The translations under genes were made by a program, and so were the position numbers. Positions 36,170-49,074 of a DNA stretch of 64,000 nt are shown here, piece by piece; the first letter of the stretch is position 1, and each line of letters starts with the position of its first letter. The notes under the pieces were generated by a model. It had not been told where the DNA came from. It searched no databases and saw only the letters and a program-made list of their open reading frames with translations. The stretch lies in NCBI GenBank assembly GCA_013396525.1, contig VWYX01000359.1:122858-186857 (forward strand). The letters run 5' to 3'. The stretch comes from Chaetorhynchus papuensis (lineage: Eukaryota > Chordata > Aves > Passeriformes > Rhipiduridae).

Positions 36170-36568
36170 AATCACAGAATGAGATTAGTTTGTGTTGGAA
36201 GGGACCTTAAAAATTATCTCGTTCTAACCTCCCTGCTATATGGGCAGGGACACCTCCCACTAAAGCATGTTGCTCAGAGCTCCATCCAACCTGCCCTTAG
36301 AGTATTTCCAGGCCAGGACAACCTGTTCCAGTGCCTCACTACCTTCACAATAAGGAGTTTATTTCCAATATCTAATCTAACCCTACTCTCTTTCAGATCA
36401 AAGCCGTTCCCCTTTGTCCTATCTCCACATGCCCTTGCAAAAAACATCCCTCTCCAGCTGTCCTGGTCCTGTAGTTCCCTTTATAGCACCTGGAAGATGC
36501 TATAAAGTCTCCCTGGAGCCTTCTCTTCTCCAGGCTCAAAAACGTGAACACTCTCAGCCTGTCTTCAT
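36170..36568 (-). mobile_element. CR1 LINE, 5'-truncated 3' end
   Basis: On the plus strand it opens with AATCACAGAATGAGATTAG and then TTGGAAGGGACCTTAAAAATTATC, the reverse complement of the avian CR1 3' terminus. It continues through the 3' untranslated region into the end of ORF2 (CTTCTCCAGGCTCAAAAACG). The element therefore lies on the minus strand. It is diverged and has no intact reading frame. CR1 is the dominant LINE of birds, and 5' truncation is its normal insertion outcome. The 135-codon plus-strand frame over it (36098-36505) is an antisense shadow. Confidence 0.92.
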
Positions 36569-36687
36569 CTTAAGCCCCACTTACACCAGAAGGAATGCAT
36601 TTTTGGGCTCACCCAGAGAGAGGCAAATCCCACACACAGAATATCAGATAAGATAAAACAGCAACATTAGCACTTCTGAGGTTTCCT

Positions 36688-36711
36688 CCCCCCCCCCCCC
36701 CTTTTTTTTTT
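36688..36711. repeat. C14 then T10 homopolymer junction
   Basis: A run of 14 C residues is immediately followed by 10 T residues. Its length is probably variable. Confidence 0.95.
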
Positions 36712-37974
36712 ACCTTCTCTAAAGTGTTTTTCCACACTTAAAGGCCTTAGTGAAAAAACACATTCTTAGAAAAAGGGTGGAGGGGAAGCCTGGAAGCATA
36801 GAGAGTGGTATAACAGGATGTGAAATCAGGTTAGCTGCTCTAGAAGTAGGAGGGAGAGGTTGGAAGTGAATGAGGAAGAGGAGGAGAAGCTGAAGTGGAG
36901 GTCTTGGAGTGAGGGAGATGCAGTCATAGGGAGGAAAAAGAGGGACTTCTCTTGGTCAGTGACAGGGAGCAGGTGAAACTAGCAGTCAGGTTTGAAGTAC
37001 TAAGAAATGAAGATTGTGACAGTGCCAAGATCTATTATTTTCATTAAATATATTTGTAGTAAACCTGAGAAAACAAGTTGAGGGCCTATGATTGAGCAAG
37101 ATCTCCAACTTTTGGGGATAAACCTTAGTCCTTTTTCACTGGTTTGACAGGAAAGGACTAGCAGCCATTCCTGTCTCCAGACCAGTTCTACCATCATCCT
37201 GCTCTGAATGCCCACTCCTGCTTGAAAAATGCTGCCCTGTCCTGCAGCTTCTACTGCCTGTGTTAGTCCCACAGAAAGGAGTTCTGTCACTTCTAAGATT
37301 GCCCAGCAATGCAAACCAAAGAGTGGTAGGTGGAGAAATCTGGGAGATTTTCTTCCAAAGAACACTTCTGCTCCTAAAGAGAATGCTCTGACAGGCTGCA
37401 CTTGTCTCGCATCCCACAGTGACACCAAGGCCATTTTTAAGTTGCTAGCACAGAGTGCTCCACAGCTCCTTGGCAGATGTCACTGAATTGGGCAATTTGG
37501 GTTCTTTACTCGCTACATCTTTTTCTGTGTCTTATTTGCCACTTGTGGCAACCCTAAGGATGGAGCTGGATCTAAAGCACAGTTTGAGACACTGCCACAC
37601 TGCTGGCTATAAAACTGTTGCATGTACCAGGAAAAAAAAGTATTTTCACCATGTAAACTGATAAGTTCTTTAGATACACATCAATTAAGAGACACAAAAT
37701 CAAGCTCATATGAAACTAGCAAAGATGATACATTTTTACTATGTCTACAGACCACAGAACACTTTTCTTCCACGAAAAGTTGAATAAACCACAGAGCTTT
37801 CTTAAGGAGACTTTTCTCCTTGTCTTCAGAAAGTCCTTAACGTGACATCTGTCCCTGCACTGTCACCTCCTTTAAAACTAACAAATGCATGACAGATAGT
37901 ACAAGATTTATAAATTAAAGAAACCCACCCCTTTTAAGTAATATTCTTTAAATCTCGGTTTCTGACAGTCCTCC

Positions 37975-38330
37975 TATTTGCTCAGTAACTGTAATAGGCG
38001 TATTTTTCAGAAAATAGTGAATAAAACCTGACAAGCTATCGGGGGAATCTGAATGCATAATTGATAGGGGCATAAATTAATATGATTAGGCCTTTATTGG
38101 GTGCCACTGCTGCCAAACCTACAAAAGGGGCATGGAATAAAACATGGCTATGTTCTCAGGGCTGATAGACATCAATATGTAATGCATATTATCTCAAACC
38201 TTCTCATGTAGTCTGCTTATGACAGCACTCAACCTAATTGAAATTTTTATCTTTCTGTTGCATACAGACAGTTTTGACTAGCTGCTTCCAGGGAAAAGAG
38301 AGAAATCCAAATGACCCAAACCAAGATTTC
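37975..38330. promoter_or_regulatory. Candidate conserved non-coding element
   Basis: A non-repetitive AT-rich block holding several homeodomain/POU-like motifs close together: ATGCATAATTGATA (38,053-38,066), AAATTAATATGATTAGG (38,074-38,090), ATGTAATGCATATTAT (38,177-38,192) and CCTAATTGAAA. Its texture resembles long-range developmental enhancers. There is no coding potential. The call is inferred from motif density only. Confidence 0.3.
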
Positions 38331-41300
38331 TCTGTAGAGGTATATACCCTTCTTGCAAATCACTTTAAAATGGCTTTTGGCTTTCTGGTTTTATAAAGCC
38401 ATCTTCAGAAAGCTGCATTAAAGACAACTCGGGATTTGCTTTGCCTCTCTCCCTTTTAACTAAGCTTAACAGTGCATTTCCCTAAAAGAAAGAAAAGAAT
38501 CAAAAGATTTCTTCGTAAAAATCAATATATTGTATGCTCACATCAACTGAGGCTACATTTTGCTGCAGTTCTTCACACTGCATACATACACCTTAGGAAA
38601 CAATCACTTTCCTGTTTATTAGGGAATTTTTAACCCTATCTACCTCCTGGTCTGTGAGGAAACAGTTAAAAATTACAAGTGATTTCTTGAACTGACATCC
38701 CCAAACCCTCAAAAAATGTTTGTCAGGTGATACAGTTCAAATAAGACAATTTGAAATTGTATTTCAAGTTTTTCTTTACTTTTTCAGTTCTCTTTATGAA
38801 TTCACAAACTGTAAAATGAAAAGCCATGGGAAAACAGTGATTGCTATCAGTTTTAAAATGTTTCAAACATTTTTCTGTAAATGCGAATGTAATCAATGTT
38901 CACCTTTCATGAAGGATTTTTTTTTTTGACAAGTCAAAGCTGATTAAAAAGTTTCACATGCTACCGTTACTAAATATTTTTATTACAATAGTGCTGGATG
39001 TTGTACAAATAAGACAAAGAATCAGTTTCTGCTCTGTTGTTTACTGTCTAGAATGGGATTACTCCTGGAGTAAAATATATTTAACCTGTAAAGATGAAAA
39101 TAAAACTGAGAGGGGCAGAAATGGGTCCAAAAACTTATTTTGGCTTTAGTGAAACTAACTTCCTAAGACACAGGAAAAAAATCTAATTTTTCTTTCTGAA
39201 ATACGTTTAAAATCCGTGTATTTATACTGATAAATAAAAATCATGTTATTGGTTATTTTCATACCATGACACAGAGACAAAGGCAGCAAGCTAAAAAATC
39301 GCTTTCTGGTGTTAATGGACAATCTTTTACTCTTCTGCCTCATCACTCCATTATCATAAGCAGTAGGGCATCCATAAATATAAAGAGGCCACACATTTTG
39401 TAGCTTGAAGAATGACACATTGTGTTCTGAATGATCCATTTTGCTGCAGCTGTTATTTCAAGTAATTTATTTATTTCAGAGGCTATAGAGAAGTCCCACT
39501 TTCATTTTACATCTGTCTTTGCTAGTTGCAAGTTCAAGATGGGAAACAGACCTGCTATGGTTTCCTTTTCACTTACATATGGCAGAGGTCAGGGCAGCTG
39601 ATGGACAACAGGAGCTCATGAATTTTCTGACAAGCACCCTGGAGAAACTCCAGACTTTATTTTACTCTAATGTGAATTTGTTATACGAATAAGTTTTAAT
39701 GAAACACATGTTGGGATGCAGCCTACTGCTGCATGGCTTTAGTGCTGTTTGTTCCTGCTGTGGGGCTCTCTTGAAAAGGTATCTCCCTCACCTTTTCCAG
39801 AAACAAGGCTGATAACCATATCACTAGAACATACACTGTGCATGCACTGCAGTGTTGTGTGGAGTGTCAGGGGCACGGGGTGACATGAGGGTGTGAGGAT
39901 TTAAAGGCTGGCTGCTAAAACAGTGGATTAAAAATATAGCTTTAAGTTAAAAACTACTATTCCTAATCCAGCCATAAGGTACATTTAGACATCCCTCTTC
40001 ACAATGCAGCATCAAAACTGGAAGCCTAAGTCCGAGTCCATGAACAAAATCAGCACTAGCACGTGAGAGAAGTGTGAGGGTTTGCCAGCAGCCTGTGGAG
40101 AGCAGAGGTAGGATCCTGCAGAGGGACTTGGGTGCTGCCCTGGCTTTGAATGCAGGTTTGGTTAGAGAAGTCATAGGATCAAGGTGTTGCCAGCCTGAGC
40201 ACTAATGCCCAAATGACCTCTCTCAGACACCTGTGAGCCGTGCAGGATTCCTACGGAAAAGCGATGGCGTGGGGCACGTTGCTTGCTCTGCATTGGACAG
40301 TGCAGACTCTTGGAAATTTTCACACTGTTCTGGAAAGCTGTGAAGAATGATTGTAGGTTTCTCAATGGGGAAAATTCACATGCTTAATCATGAGAAAACC
40401 GGCACAGGTCATGGCATAGTTTTGGGGACTCTCTGCGGGCCAGGCTTTTTTTGGCTGTGCTGCATACTTTAGTACCTGCTTGGCCAAACCAGAACTGAAC
40501 TGTGTGTGGTGGAGGGTGTAGTAGGTGAACCCAGCTCATGCAGACATGGCATCCACTTGGACCCACTGCCTCACACGGGCTTGGTGCTCTGCAACACGAA
40601 TCAAGGTTATTATGATGGCCTTGAGACCAGTCAATGAACACACGCCCAAGAATCATATCAAATACAGGACAGAAGACAAGAGAAACAAGCATCATTTCAT
40701 GGGTGTGAAAGCACAGGACCACACAGAAAATAAAAAACATCTGCAGTGCTACTAGAATGAATCACAGGTGTTAATTAGCTCACAGAGCCCTTGTGCAGCA
40801 GAGATGGGCTGCTGTCCCTGCATGCAGAGGGGAGAACTAAGACTCAGGAAACAAGAGAGACATTTCAAGAGGGGTGAACGGCACCTGAGGCCTCCAAGCC
40901 TCTTTGTAGTTCTGAGGTCTGTTCCTCCCCCACAAAGTATTTTGCCTGAGGTGAAAAAGGGCTTCTAAACTGAGATTGTAGAAGTTCCAGTCCTAAACCT
41001 CCACCAAACCACTTTGCAGGATACTGGCAGCAATCTTACTGTGCTTACTGCAAACCAGTGAAAGCCCAAATTTGCCAAATAATGATGGCTCTTCAAGAGG
41101 CCAGAACCTGTCTGCAATTAGCAAAATAAAACAGATATAAGGTTTTAATATCTGCTCCCCTCACTGCAAAGCCATTTGAGGAATTTCATCATTGTGACAT
41201 TTTCAAATGACCAAATTGAAACACTTTACATGTTAGTAAAATGCATTGTACCAACCATGTTTTAACAAAGATCATTTATCACCGCTGGAAAGTTGCTGAG

Positions 41301-42137
41301 TAAATCCTTTTGACTTTGTGTTATCCCATTCATCCTTGTTTCAAATAATGTAATTCTAACATTGTATTGATATTCTTTTAGATTTTCCCCCCTTATTTTC
41401 AATTTAAAAACTGGTTTCTAAACACATTTGATGCAACTAAGTTTCATATTTGTCTCCTTATGGGAGTATGCAGAAGATGTGCTCAGCTATATTGATCTCT
41501 GAGGAAATGTGGATGAGGTAGATAATGCGAAACCTTTTTGTCATTACTACCAGTTATATAGGTTCTGGAAACTTTCTGTGTTTGGCTGACTAGATAAGTG
41601 GATGCACTCACATTTATTTGATTGGAAAAGTATGGGGACTAAACTGTGTCTCCCCAGTTTCTGCATGGAATTGATCTTTGTGTATTAACACTTTTCTATT
41701 ACAGCAAAGGAATTGCTGATTAGGAGAGCAGAAGCACCCCTTTCTGCTGCAGTCTTTAGAGACCAGACTTAAAGAAAAGGGAAAGAAAATAAATAAGTTA
41801 AGGAAGGGACGACAAAAGGGCACAGTGCAAAGTGCAAAATATTTCCACCTCTAACCTTCAAAAAATGAAGGAGAAAGAAATCTCTCTCTTGACTGTATTA
41901 GCTCCTTGCTTCCCTCTCACACCTGTGACAGACCTATTCTTGCTCCCCCTGGTCTGGAGTAGCTGCAGGTGGCAGGTACTTGCTCGCTTCTGGCTCAGTT
42001 GCAGGAGCCAAGGCTGGTACTTGGCTTTACCCTGGTAGCTGGGGCACCAGGTAGAAGGTTATCAACGTTTACATGCAAGTCCCATGGCTTGATGTACAGG
42101 AGTTTGTCTAAAAGGTGAATGAGTATAAACTGAATCC

Positions 42138-42393
42138 CACAATCACAGAGTACCCTGAGTTGGAGGGGACTCACAAGGATCATCAAAGTCCTACCCTGGC
42201 CCGGCACAGGACACTCCAAGAGTCACACCGTGTGCCTGAGAGCGTTGTCCAAACACTGCTTGAACTCTGTCAGGCTGCCTGGTGCTGTGACCACTGCCCT
42301 GAGGAGCCTGTTCCTGTGACCACTGCCCTAAGGGACCTGTTCCTGTCCTCAGCCACTCTCTGGGTGAAGAATCTTTTTCTAATATCTAACCTA
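42138..42393 (-). mobile_element. CR1 LINE 3' fragment with internal duplication
   Basis: The plus strand starts CACAATCACAGAGTACCC and then GTTGGAGGGGACTCACAAGGATCATC, the reverse complement of a CR1 3' end. It runs to CTTTTTCTAATATCTAACCT, which belongs to the CR1 3' region. A 29-bp unit (42,287-42,315) is repeated directly at 42,316-42,344 with two or so differences, a post-insertion tandem duplication. It is minus-strand, truncated and inactive. Confidence 0.9.
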
Positions 42394-45329
42394 TGAGGTC
42401 CTTTCTACTGGGAAACTCTCAAGTAATTGATTTTCCCCCCCTCCATTCTAATTCTTCTGATTGTACAACATGCCTCAACACATCTCCCACCTTTCTCTGA
42501 GTTTCCAGGCTGTGTTCTGTATCTGCTCTACAGCAAACACCAAGAGGTACACAAATTGTTGCAAACAAGTCCAGGCCATGAAATCTTATTTCAGGATCCA
42601 GACTAAACTTTCTTTGGTGATAAAGAGATCTTTTAGTTTCTTACATCACTTACTCCATCCCCCATATATTCACTATTGTTTCTTAATGCTTTCTTATCTG
42701 AACTCTGTGGAAACAATGATTAACCAAATTAAAAGACTTTTTTTGGAAAACTTATCTTTTTCTTGACCTGGTTTACAATATGAGCACAAACCCCAGCTGG
42801 ATAGTGAGACAAAGACTTTTTGGCAAGGGGGAAAGCAGTTGGGAGCAGGGACCATATAAACTGTCATTGCTGTTATAATGCAGGTAATTAGTAATACAGA
42901 GTTAGGTGCTGGCACCCAGAGTGCAGAGGTGAGTAGCAGAAAGACTCTGGTGCTGTTTGCTCAATCTGATGGCTTTCAGCACCAGGACTAACCAGGATCA
43001 GATGGTCAGAGACAGCCTCCTTGTAGAGAGCAGGCAAAAGCAGTCTCTCACACTCCGTGCACAGTGCTGAGACCCATCATCACTGGGCACAGCCCTCTCT
43101 CCCAGCTCATATGAATGTGCTGATACAGACCTGATACGCCGGGCTTTGGCTTGGTGCCCTTTCAGCCAGAATCTCCTAACCCTCCTCTGCACCCCAACAT
43201 GCATTTTTTATGACTTTTTTTTTTTCCTGAGTCCTACAAACCAGTGAGCTGGCATCAGATACTTTATCATGTCTCTTTTATTTTACATCAGCACGTCCTG
43301 TTTATTAAAATACAAATCCATTAGGTTTATGTCCATATGGTCAATCTCCTTTCTAAGTTGGTTGCTGACCTGCAATACAATTCCTGACAACGATGGTGAT
43401 TGGCATAAAGCTCGTCTAATCACAATAAATCCTGCACAGACTAAGGTCTCTGTCCTGCCCTTGGTGACCCTCTTATGCCTTTCAGCTTTTCATGCAAGTT
43501 TAGACTAGCACTTTTTTAATCCAGTCTTAATCAAAATTAAACACATCTCTGCCACAATTGTTACAACTGACAAACAGAAGCACACAAGATCTCAGGCAAA
43601 GCTAAAACTGACCAACTTGTGCAAATTGGAAAAGTGATGCATTATAGACAAGAGACACAGCTCAGAAAACCTGGAATGGAGCAATTTTCTTTAATTAGCT
43701 GTATCACTTTACGTTGTCCAAGATTCTGGCCTGCTTCTTAAAAAAAAAAGAAAAAAAAAGTTTGGGATATGTGAAAAAATTGGGTGTATAAATTACAGCT
43801 GCCCCTGTGGCACTTTAACTTGAACAACCAGTACTTATTCAGTCAACTACAATAGGTCTCACTGTCCTTGGAGAATACAGGGGTAATAACTTCTAACATG
43901 GATGAGCAGCTCTTGAACAATTTCTCCAATGGATTAAGCATGAACAGGCTTTCCTTCAACATCAGGTGAGCATGTCTTCTCCTCACATTTATTTTTCCTC
44001 ACCACACAAATTCATTGTGGCCATTACATGGGGAGAAAACTTCCCTTCCTATAAATGTTTGTCTTCTCCTCCCTCCCTTTTGTGGGAATGCCAGAAACTG
44101 ATGGAGTGATTTTGTTTCAAATGTCTGCCTTGTTTTATTTATTTACATATCAAAGACCACGTTCACTACTGTTACGCTGCTTCTTATAAGGCTTGTTCAT
44201 TGCTTGCAAAGGAACTTGTAGGCAAAGATAAAGACAGGCTATGATGAACACCCTGTTGAAGACTTATCGTGTAGCTTCTTATTGACAAGAAATCTCGTTC
44301 ATTTAAAGGGAGTTTATATTATAAAAAAATTTACAAGTTTAGATAAAAGAAAGTAATTCCTTGTTGACTTATTCTGCCTTATAAAAAGTTTTGGGGGCCT
44401 TGACATACCCTCTACTGACAGCTGGACATGAAGGACTTCAAACAGATGAAATAAGAATATAAATATCTTCTGCATGAGAATGATTGATACAACAACATGA
44501 CTGGTACATAGATCACACATATTATCTCAAATTCTATATCTTAGGGCCTCCACTTGCAGAAAGAGAATTGCTATCATAAAGGGCTCAAAAAGAATATTCA
44601 AATGCTTCAATAGCAAGGGTTTAATTATTTCATTAATTATCAATCCATTGCCAAAGCAGAGGGTGCTTTTGTTTTTGTCCCTCACCCTGCCCCCTCTTTT
44701 TTCTACCCCTTGACCTGCATTTTCTAAATTGTTTATTGATTTATTTGAATGTATTCTCCCATGTTCATAAAATTTCCTTAGGCAAAGTAGTGGTTGCTTT
44801 TATAGAAGAGCTGAAAATATTGGTAACTGGCAATCTAACTTTGAAGATGCAAATGAGTTCCCTGTATAGCATCCAAGCCTACTGAAGACGTACAGAACAC
44901 AGAGCAAGCGTGTGCAGGATGGAGTGAAAATAAAATTCTTTATATCTTACACATCCTGAACAAAATTGCATGGTTATGATTGTTTTTTCCTTGCCTTTCT
45001 AAAGAAAAATGTACTCTGAGCTTAATCATGCTGCTTTTCTAAAGCTCAGAAATAAGGTGCAGCGTTGAAAGACATTTAGAAAGACTTTGCAAGTCTACAT
45101 GAAGTAGTATATTGAAAGAAGATGCCTTCATTTGCTTGGCCAAATTCTCATTTTAATTATTTGAGACTCCAAAGTTCCTTGTCCTTTAAGCAGTATTCCT
45201 TAAAGTATGTCTTCTCAGCTCAGGTGTCAGATCAATTAATTTTTTCTCTCTTTGTTTGCTCTAGAGGAGACTTCTTTTATTACAAGAAAAGGAAAAAATG
45301 TACATATGTGATAGTAACTTTAATTATTG

Positions 45330-45620
45330 AAGGTTTTTGACATGGGCGATGAAAACGCTTCCCACAAAGTCAGCTTTGAGCACAGCCACGACGAGGCAGT
45401 GAAGGTCAGCGTTCAGATTAACATGCTCCCTGTTAAAACACATGACAGACTTTTGTTCTGTTCGAAGAAGGAACTTACAGACTGATTGAAAGAGGGGAAA
45501 AGTCTGATCCAGAGTAATTAGAAGCCTCTGACAACAGGCAACTAAACAGGCTTCCTTGTGAAACAAAACCTCAACATTTATGTCCTTGCCTGTTTCACCT
45601 AATCTAAAGTGATTTTAATT
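45330..45620. promoter_or_regulatory. CpG-retaining complex block, candidate conserved element
   Basis: Inside AT-rich DNA this block keeps six CpG dinucleotides between 45,346 and 45,464 and has high sequence complexity. An 80-codon minus-strand frame (45324-45566) and a 47-codon plus-strand frame starting at 45,341 both read like ordinary protein rather than low complexity. I recognise neither, and both can be by-products of constrained non-coding sequence. It could be an enhancer, a small exon or part of a processed pseudogene. Confidence 0.25.
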
Positions 45621-48205
45621 CTGAGAATTTTTTTTCTTTTTAAAGTTCCTTCTGAGACAGTTGCCTGGCAGAATTTGGATGGATGGAACTATATATTCAG
45701 TATCTCCCTTAATATTCAAGATATTACACACTGATTCCTGTCCCCTCTCAGGTTGTAATTCAGGGAACCTTCATGGAAATCAGCCAGTAAAAGGCCCAAG
45801 AGTTTTCAGTATGTGATGGAATTAATTTTTGGCTGGCAGACTCTTGATTTTTGAAAAAAACTGGATCTCTTTGATGACAAGTAAGCCCTCACACACGAAA
45901 CAGCAGATGGGGAATTGTGCAACGTTTTTCACCACAGAAAAATTGTGCCTTGATAGTATCACCATCACATACACATTCAAGGCTGATGAGGAGGATGGGT
46001 AAAGATAAGCACAATGCTTTTCTAGGACAGCTGACAATACATTTAAAGGAATAGAAGCTTTGGAGAAGAATTGAAATATTCTGAGAAAATAAAATTACTT
46101 TCCCTCCAGAACCCCACGAAAAACATATGCATGTGAAAGGCTTGAAAAAAATGCCGTAGCTGATAAAAAAGAAGAAGTTAGCTAATGTTCTGTGAAACAG
46201 AGGATCTGGAAACAATTAACTGAAGTACAGAGAAGGCCTTTTAGCAGAATCCTTCTCCTGACTGCTTTTTGTTCCCTGCCCTTCAATAAGGACTCATGAA
46301 AGGAACGATTACTATCCTGGAGAAGACACAGTCATGCAAAAGTTTCCCTTCAACACAGAAATGCAAACTTCAAGTTATACTAAATAAATAAATGAAACTC
46401 CTTAAAACCAGGACAAAAATGAAACAACAGGACATAGATACTATTATTTTTAAACAAGCAATTCAGCAGAAGATCCCAGATGCCCTATATCTTGGTCACT
46501 GGTCATACAGCTAGTTGAATAGGTGGCGCATAATGAAGTGCTACGGGGTGAAGCTTCAACTGTTTTGCACATCTAGGTTACTCGGAGTGATTTCGTCCTC
46601 TGTGGCCAAAAGGCACAGCATAAGGAAGAAATGGCACTGGCAGAGGGGGAAAAAAAATCTGTCCTTAAGCAGTAATAATTGGATTTCGGGCTCTCTCCAG
46701 CACAAATTAGCATTTATGGCATCTGGCCCAAGGACCAGATGCTGTAGGACTTCAGAGGTGTTTGGAAGCATCCAGCTAATGGCAGCAAGCTGCTGTTAAG
46801 GGAAGAACAGGAGACAGAGGCCTGTGAGAAGGACAGTGCTTTCACCAAGCTCCACCTCAGAGTGTGATGCTCTGGAGGGACCTAAACCATTGCTCAAAGC
46901 GGATGGATATAGAGTCTTTTTCTCTGGAAGACTAGGGGAAAAAAAAGAAGCATCTTCTTCTCTAAATGTTTTCATTTCTATAAAGAAAAGCAGTTTGACA
47001 CTCTCTATGTGTGGTTGAAGCAATCCCTCTAAGAAGTGGAAGGTTATACTACCTCTTACATTGAATTAACCTCTTTGAACATGTCATTTACCTTTCAAAC
47101 CACCCTGCCACTTCTGAAAATTCTAAATTTTCCTTCAGCTCTATGCCAGCTTGGCAGACCAATTCTGGTATGCAGCTAACCAAGAGAGTCCAAAATGCCA
47201 TGAACATTTCTTTTTTTTTGGAGGGGAGTAGGGGCAGCTGAGGGAAGACTACTATCCAAATCATTCTTTGCAGGTCATAATGCTCTAAAAACCTTTGGTG
47301 ATTTCTGTGTCTTTAGGAGATCTCAGGCTTAATCAACTATTATGTTGTTATACTGCATAATTGTGCACGGACTTCCAAAACCCCTATGAAAGCTGCATAC
47401 AAGCAAGTAGTGTCATTGCAGCCTTTTTTTATATAACAGTCTGTAAAATTTAGACATTAACATTTACCGCAAATCAACAAAGAGATCCAACAACAGACCA
47501 GAACAGTCTAGAACAAGTGAGAAAATTAAAGGAGAATTGTAAAGGAGCAAAGAAATATAGAGCCTAATAAATCATAAGCAATGAAGTTAAGCCAATGAGC
47601 TTTAGCAATCATCATTTTCTCAGTGACACTTCTTATTTTGCCTGCTAGGTAGAGGACATGCACAAAGTCTCATTTCAATTCTAGCTTCCCTTCACTTTTG
47701 GATTTGCAGATTCATTTGATCAGTCTGTCACTGTGATACTGAACAACAGTGCTTTTTCTTCTGGAAATTTTCCAGCAAAACATTGTCTGTTTCAAGCTGG
47801 AAAGTGAGATGCTGACACTATCAGAAGTGTTTATGGTGGTCTATAAACATTATGGCTGACATTTTACCAAGAAAAATTTTAAAGCTCCTGAATGGCTGAC
47901 TAGGGATTGAACATCCCTTCTTCCCCTTCAGCTCCTTTGTCTGTAGCTTTGCTATTTCCGAGCTGCCCACAGTTTGGAGTATTTTCTGGAACATTCAAGA
48001 CGCAGCTGAGGTCTGTTGATGCTGATGGAGCTTTAGCAGGGAAATTCGTCAGCTCTCTAGTATTCTGTGAGAACTCCGTCTTTCCCATACATGCTAAGTA
48101 AAACAATGTTACAGTTTTGTAAACTCCTTGCACCTGTGGTTGTTTTTCTCAGATAGTTTGTATTTCGGTTAGAAAAACACTTGTCTGCTATGTGCTAGTA
48201 TTTGG

Positions 48206-48248
48206 GTCAGCCCCTCAGGGGTTGGCTGACCTGAAGAACCAATGACCT
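48206..48248. promoter_or_regulatory. Inverted repeat next to paired nuclear-receptor half-sites
   Basis: GTCAGCC and GGCTGAC enclose CCTCAGGGGTT (48,206-48,230). TGACCT, the reverse of the AGGTCA half-site, occurs at 48,227-48,232 and again at 48,243-48,248, the second within CCAAGGTCA on the reverse strand, an ERR/NR5A-like monomer site. Function is inferred. Confidence 0.25.
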
Positions 48249-49010
48249 TGGGACACTTAGCCCACTTTGCAAACTAACTTATAAGAACCTCGGAATATTA
48301 TTAAAGCTTGCTTGCCGTTTTTCTATGGATTTGGCTCATGTGGGTTTTTCTACAAGTGCACTTTGCACAGTGACAGAGGTCCCTTTGTTGAACTGGTTGG
48401 AAGATATAACCATCAAACTATTAGCCCAGCTGATCTCTCCTGTACGTGCAACTCTTCATTACAACAAATATTCCAACAGACAAACACTGAAGTAGGAGAC
48501 ACATTTTCAACAGTCTGTTCCAAGAAACATTTCTATGCACACAAATCTAGTCTCTGCGATATATTTATATAGTAGGACAGCTCCAAAGATGGAAGGGAGA
48601 GAAGCTCCAGCACAGCCATCAGCAGCTGTTGCACCACCAGACACACGAGAGCAGGGAGGTCCATGTGGATTCTCCTCATCTTAATCCATGACAAGAGCCG
48701 TGCAAAAGAATGATGAAACACAGGGTCAGCAAGAAACACAAGACAGAAGATGAACTAACCCTCCTGGACCTAGATGGAACCTGAAGCCAGTGGGCAGCCA
48801 AAATCTGTCTGCTGAGGCAGAAGGGAGGAGTGGAGTAATGGGAAGGAGTCAATCTTCTCCAGCTTAGAGATTGTGTCCGTGGGAATGGGGTCTGTAGCAG
48901 TTTGTCAGTACTAACAGCCCAAGTGCTTTTTCTTCTGGCCTACACATTAACAGTGGGGAGTTGAGGGGTTTGGAAAGTGCCTAAATAATTTGGCTGAAAA
49001 AATTAAATGG

Positions 49011-49074
49011 AATTAAAAGCCATCACTTGGTATTTAAATTAGTAATTTTAATTTAGTAATTAAAAATCATCACT
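49011..49074. repeat. Local imperfect duplication rich in TAAT cores
   Basis: AATTAAAAGCCATCACT (49,011-49,027) recurs as AATTAAAAATCATCACT (49,058-49,074) with two differences, 47 bp apart. Between them TTAGTAATTTTAA and TTTAGTAATTAAAA form a second shorter repeat. Confidence 0.7.

Larger units (their letters stand above)
36569..42137. other. AT-rich gene-poor stretch with candidate enhancer
   Basis: No gene was recognised. The longest open frame (144 codons, 37000-37434, minus strand) overlaps frames on the other strand and has no domain. The block at 37,975-38,330 looks like a conserved element and is listed separately. A weak reverse MIR-like string lies near 40,800-40,890. Confidence 0.5.

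Noticed and set aside
40795..40890. Reverse-strand MIR-like string
   Set aside because: Only a few scattered words resemble the consensus, too weak to call without alignment.
42974..42990. TTCAGCACCAGGACTA as a possible REST/NRSF site
   Set aside because: The spacing between the two half-motifs is one base short and the right half is incomplete.
46711..46748. Hairpin (GCATCTGG / CCAGATGC with an 8-base loop) considered as a microRNA precursor
   Set aside because: The perfect stem is only 8 bp, the extension relies on G-T wobbles, and about 20 such stems are expected by chance in the window.
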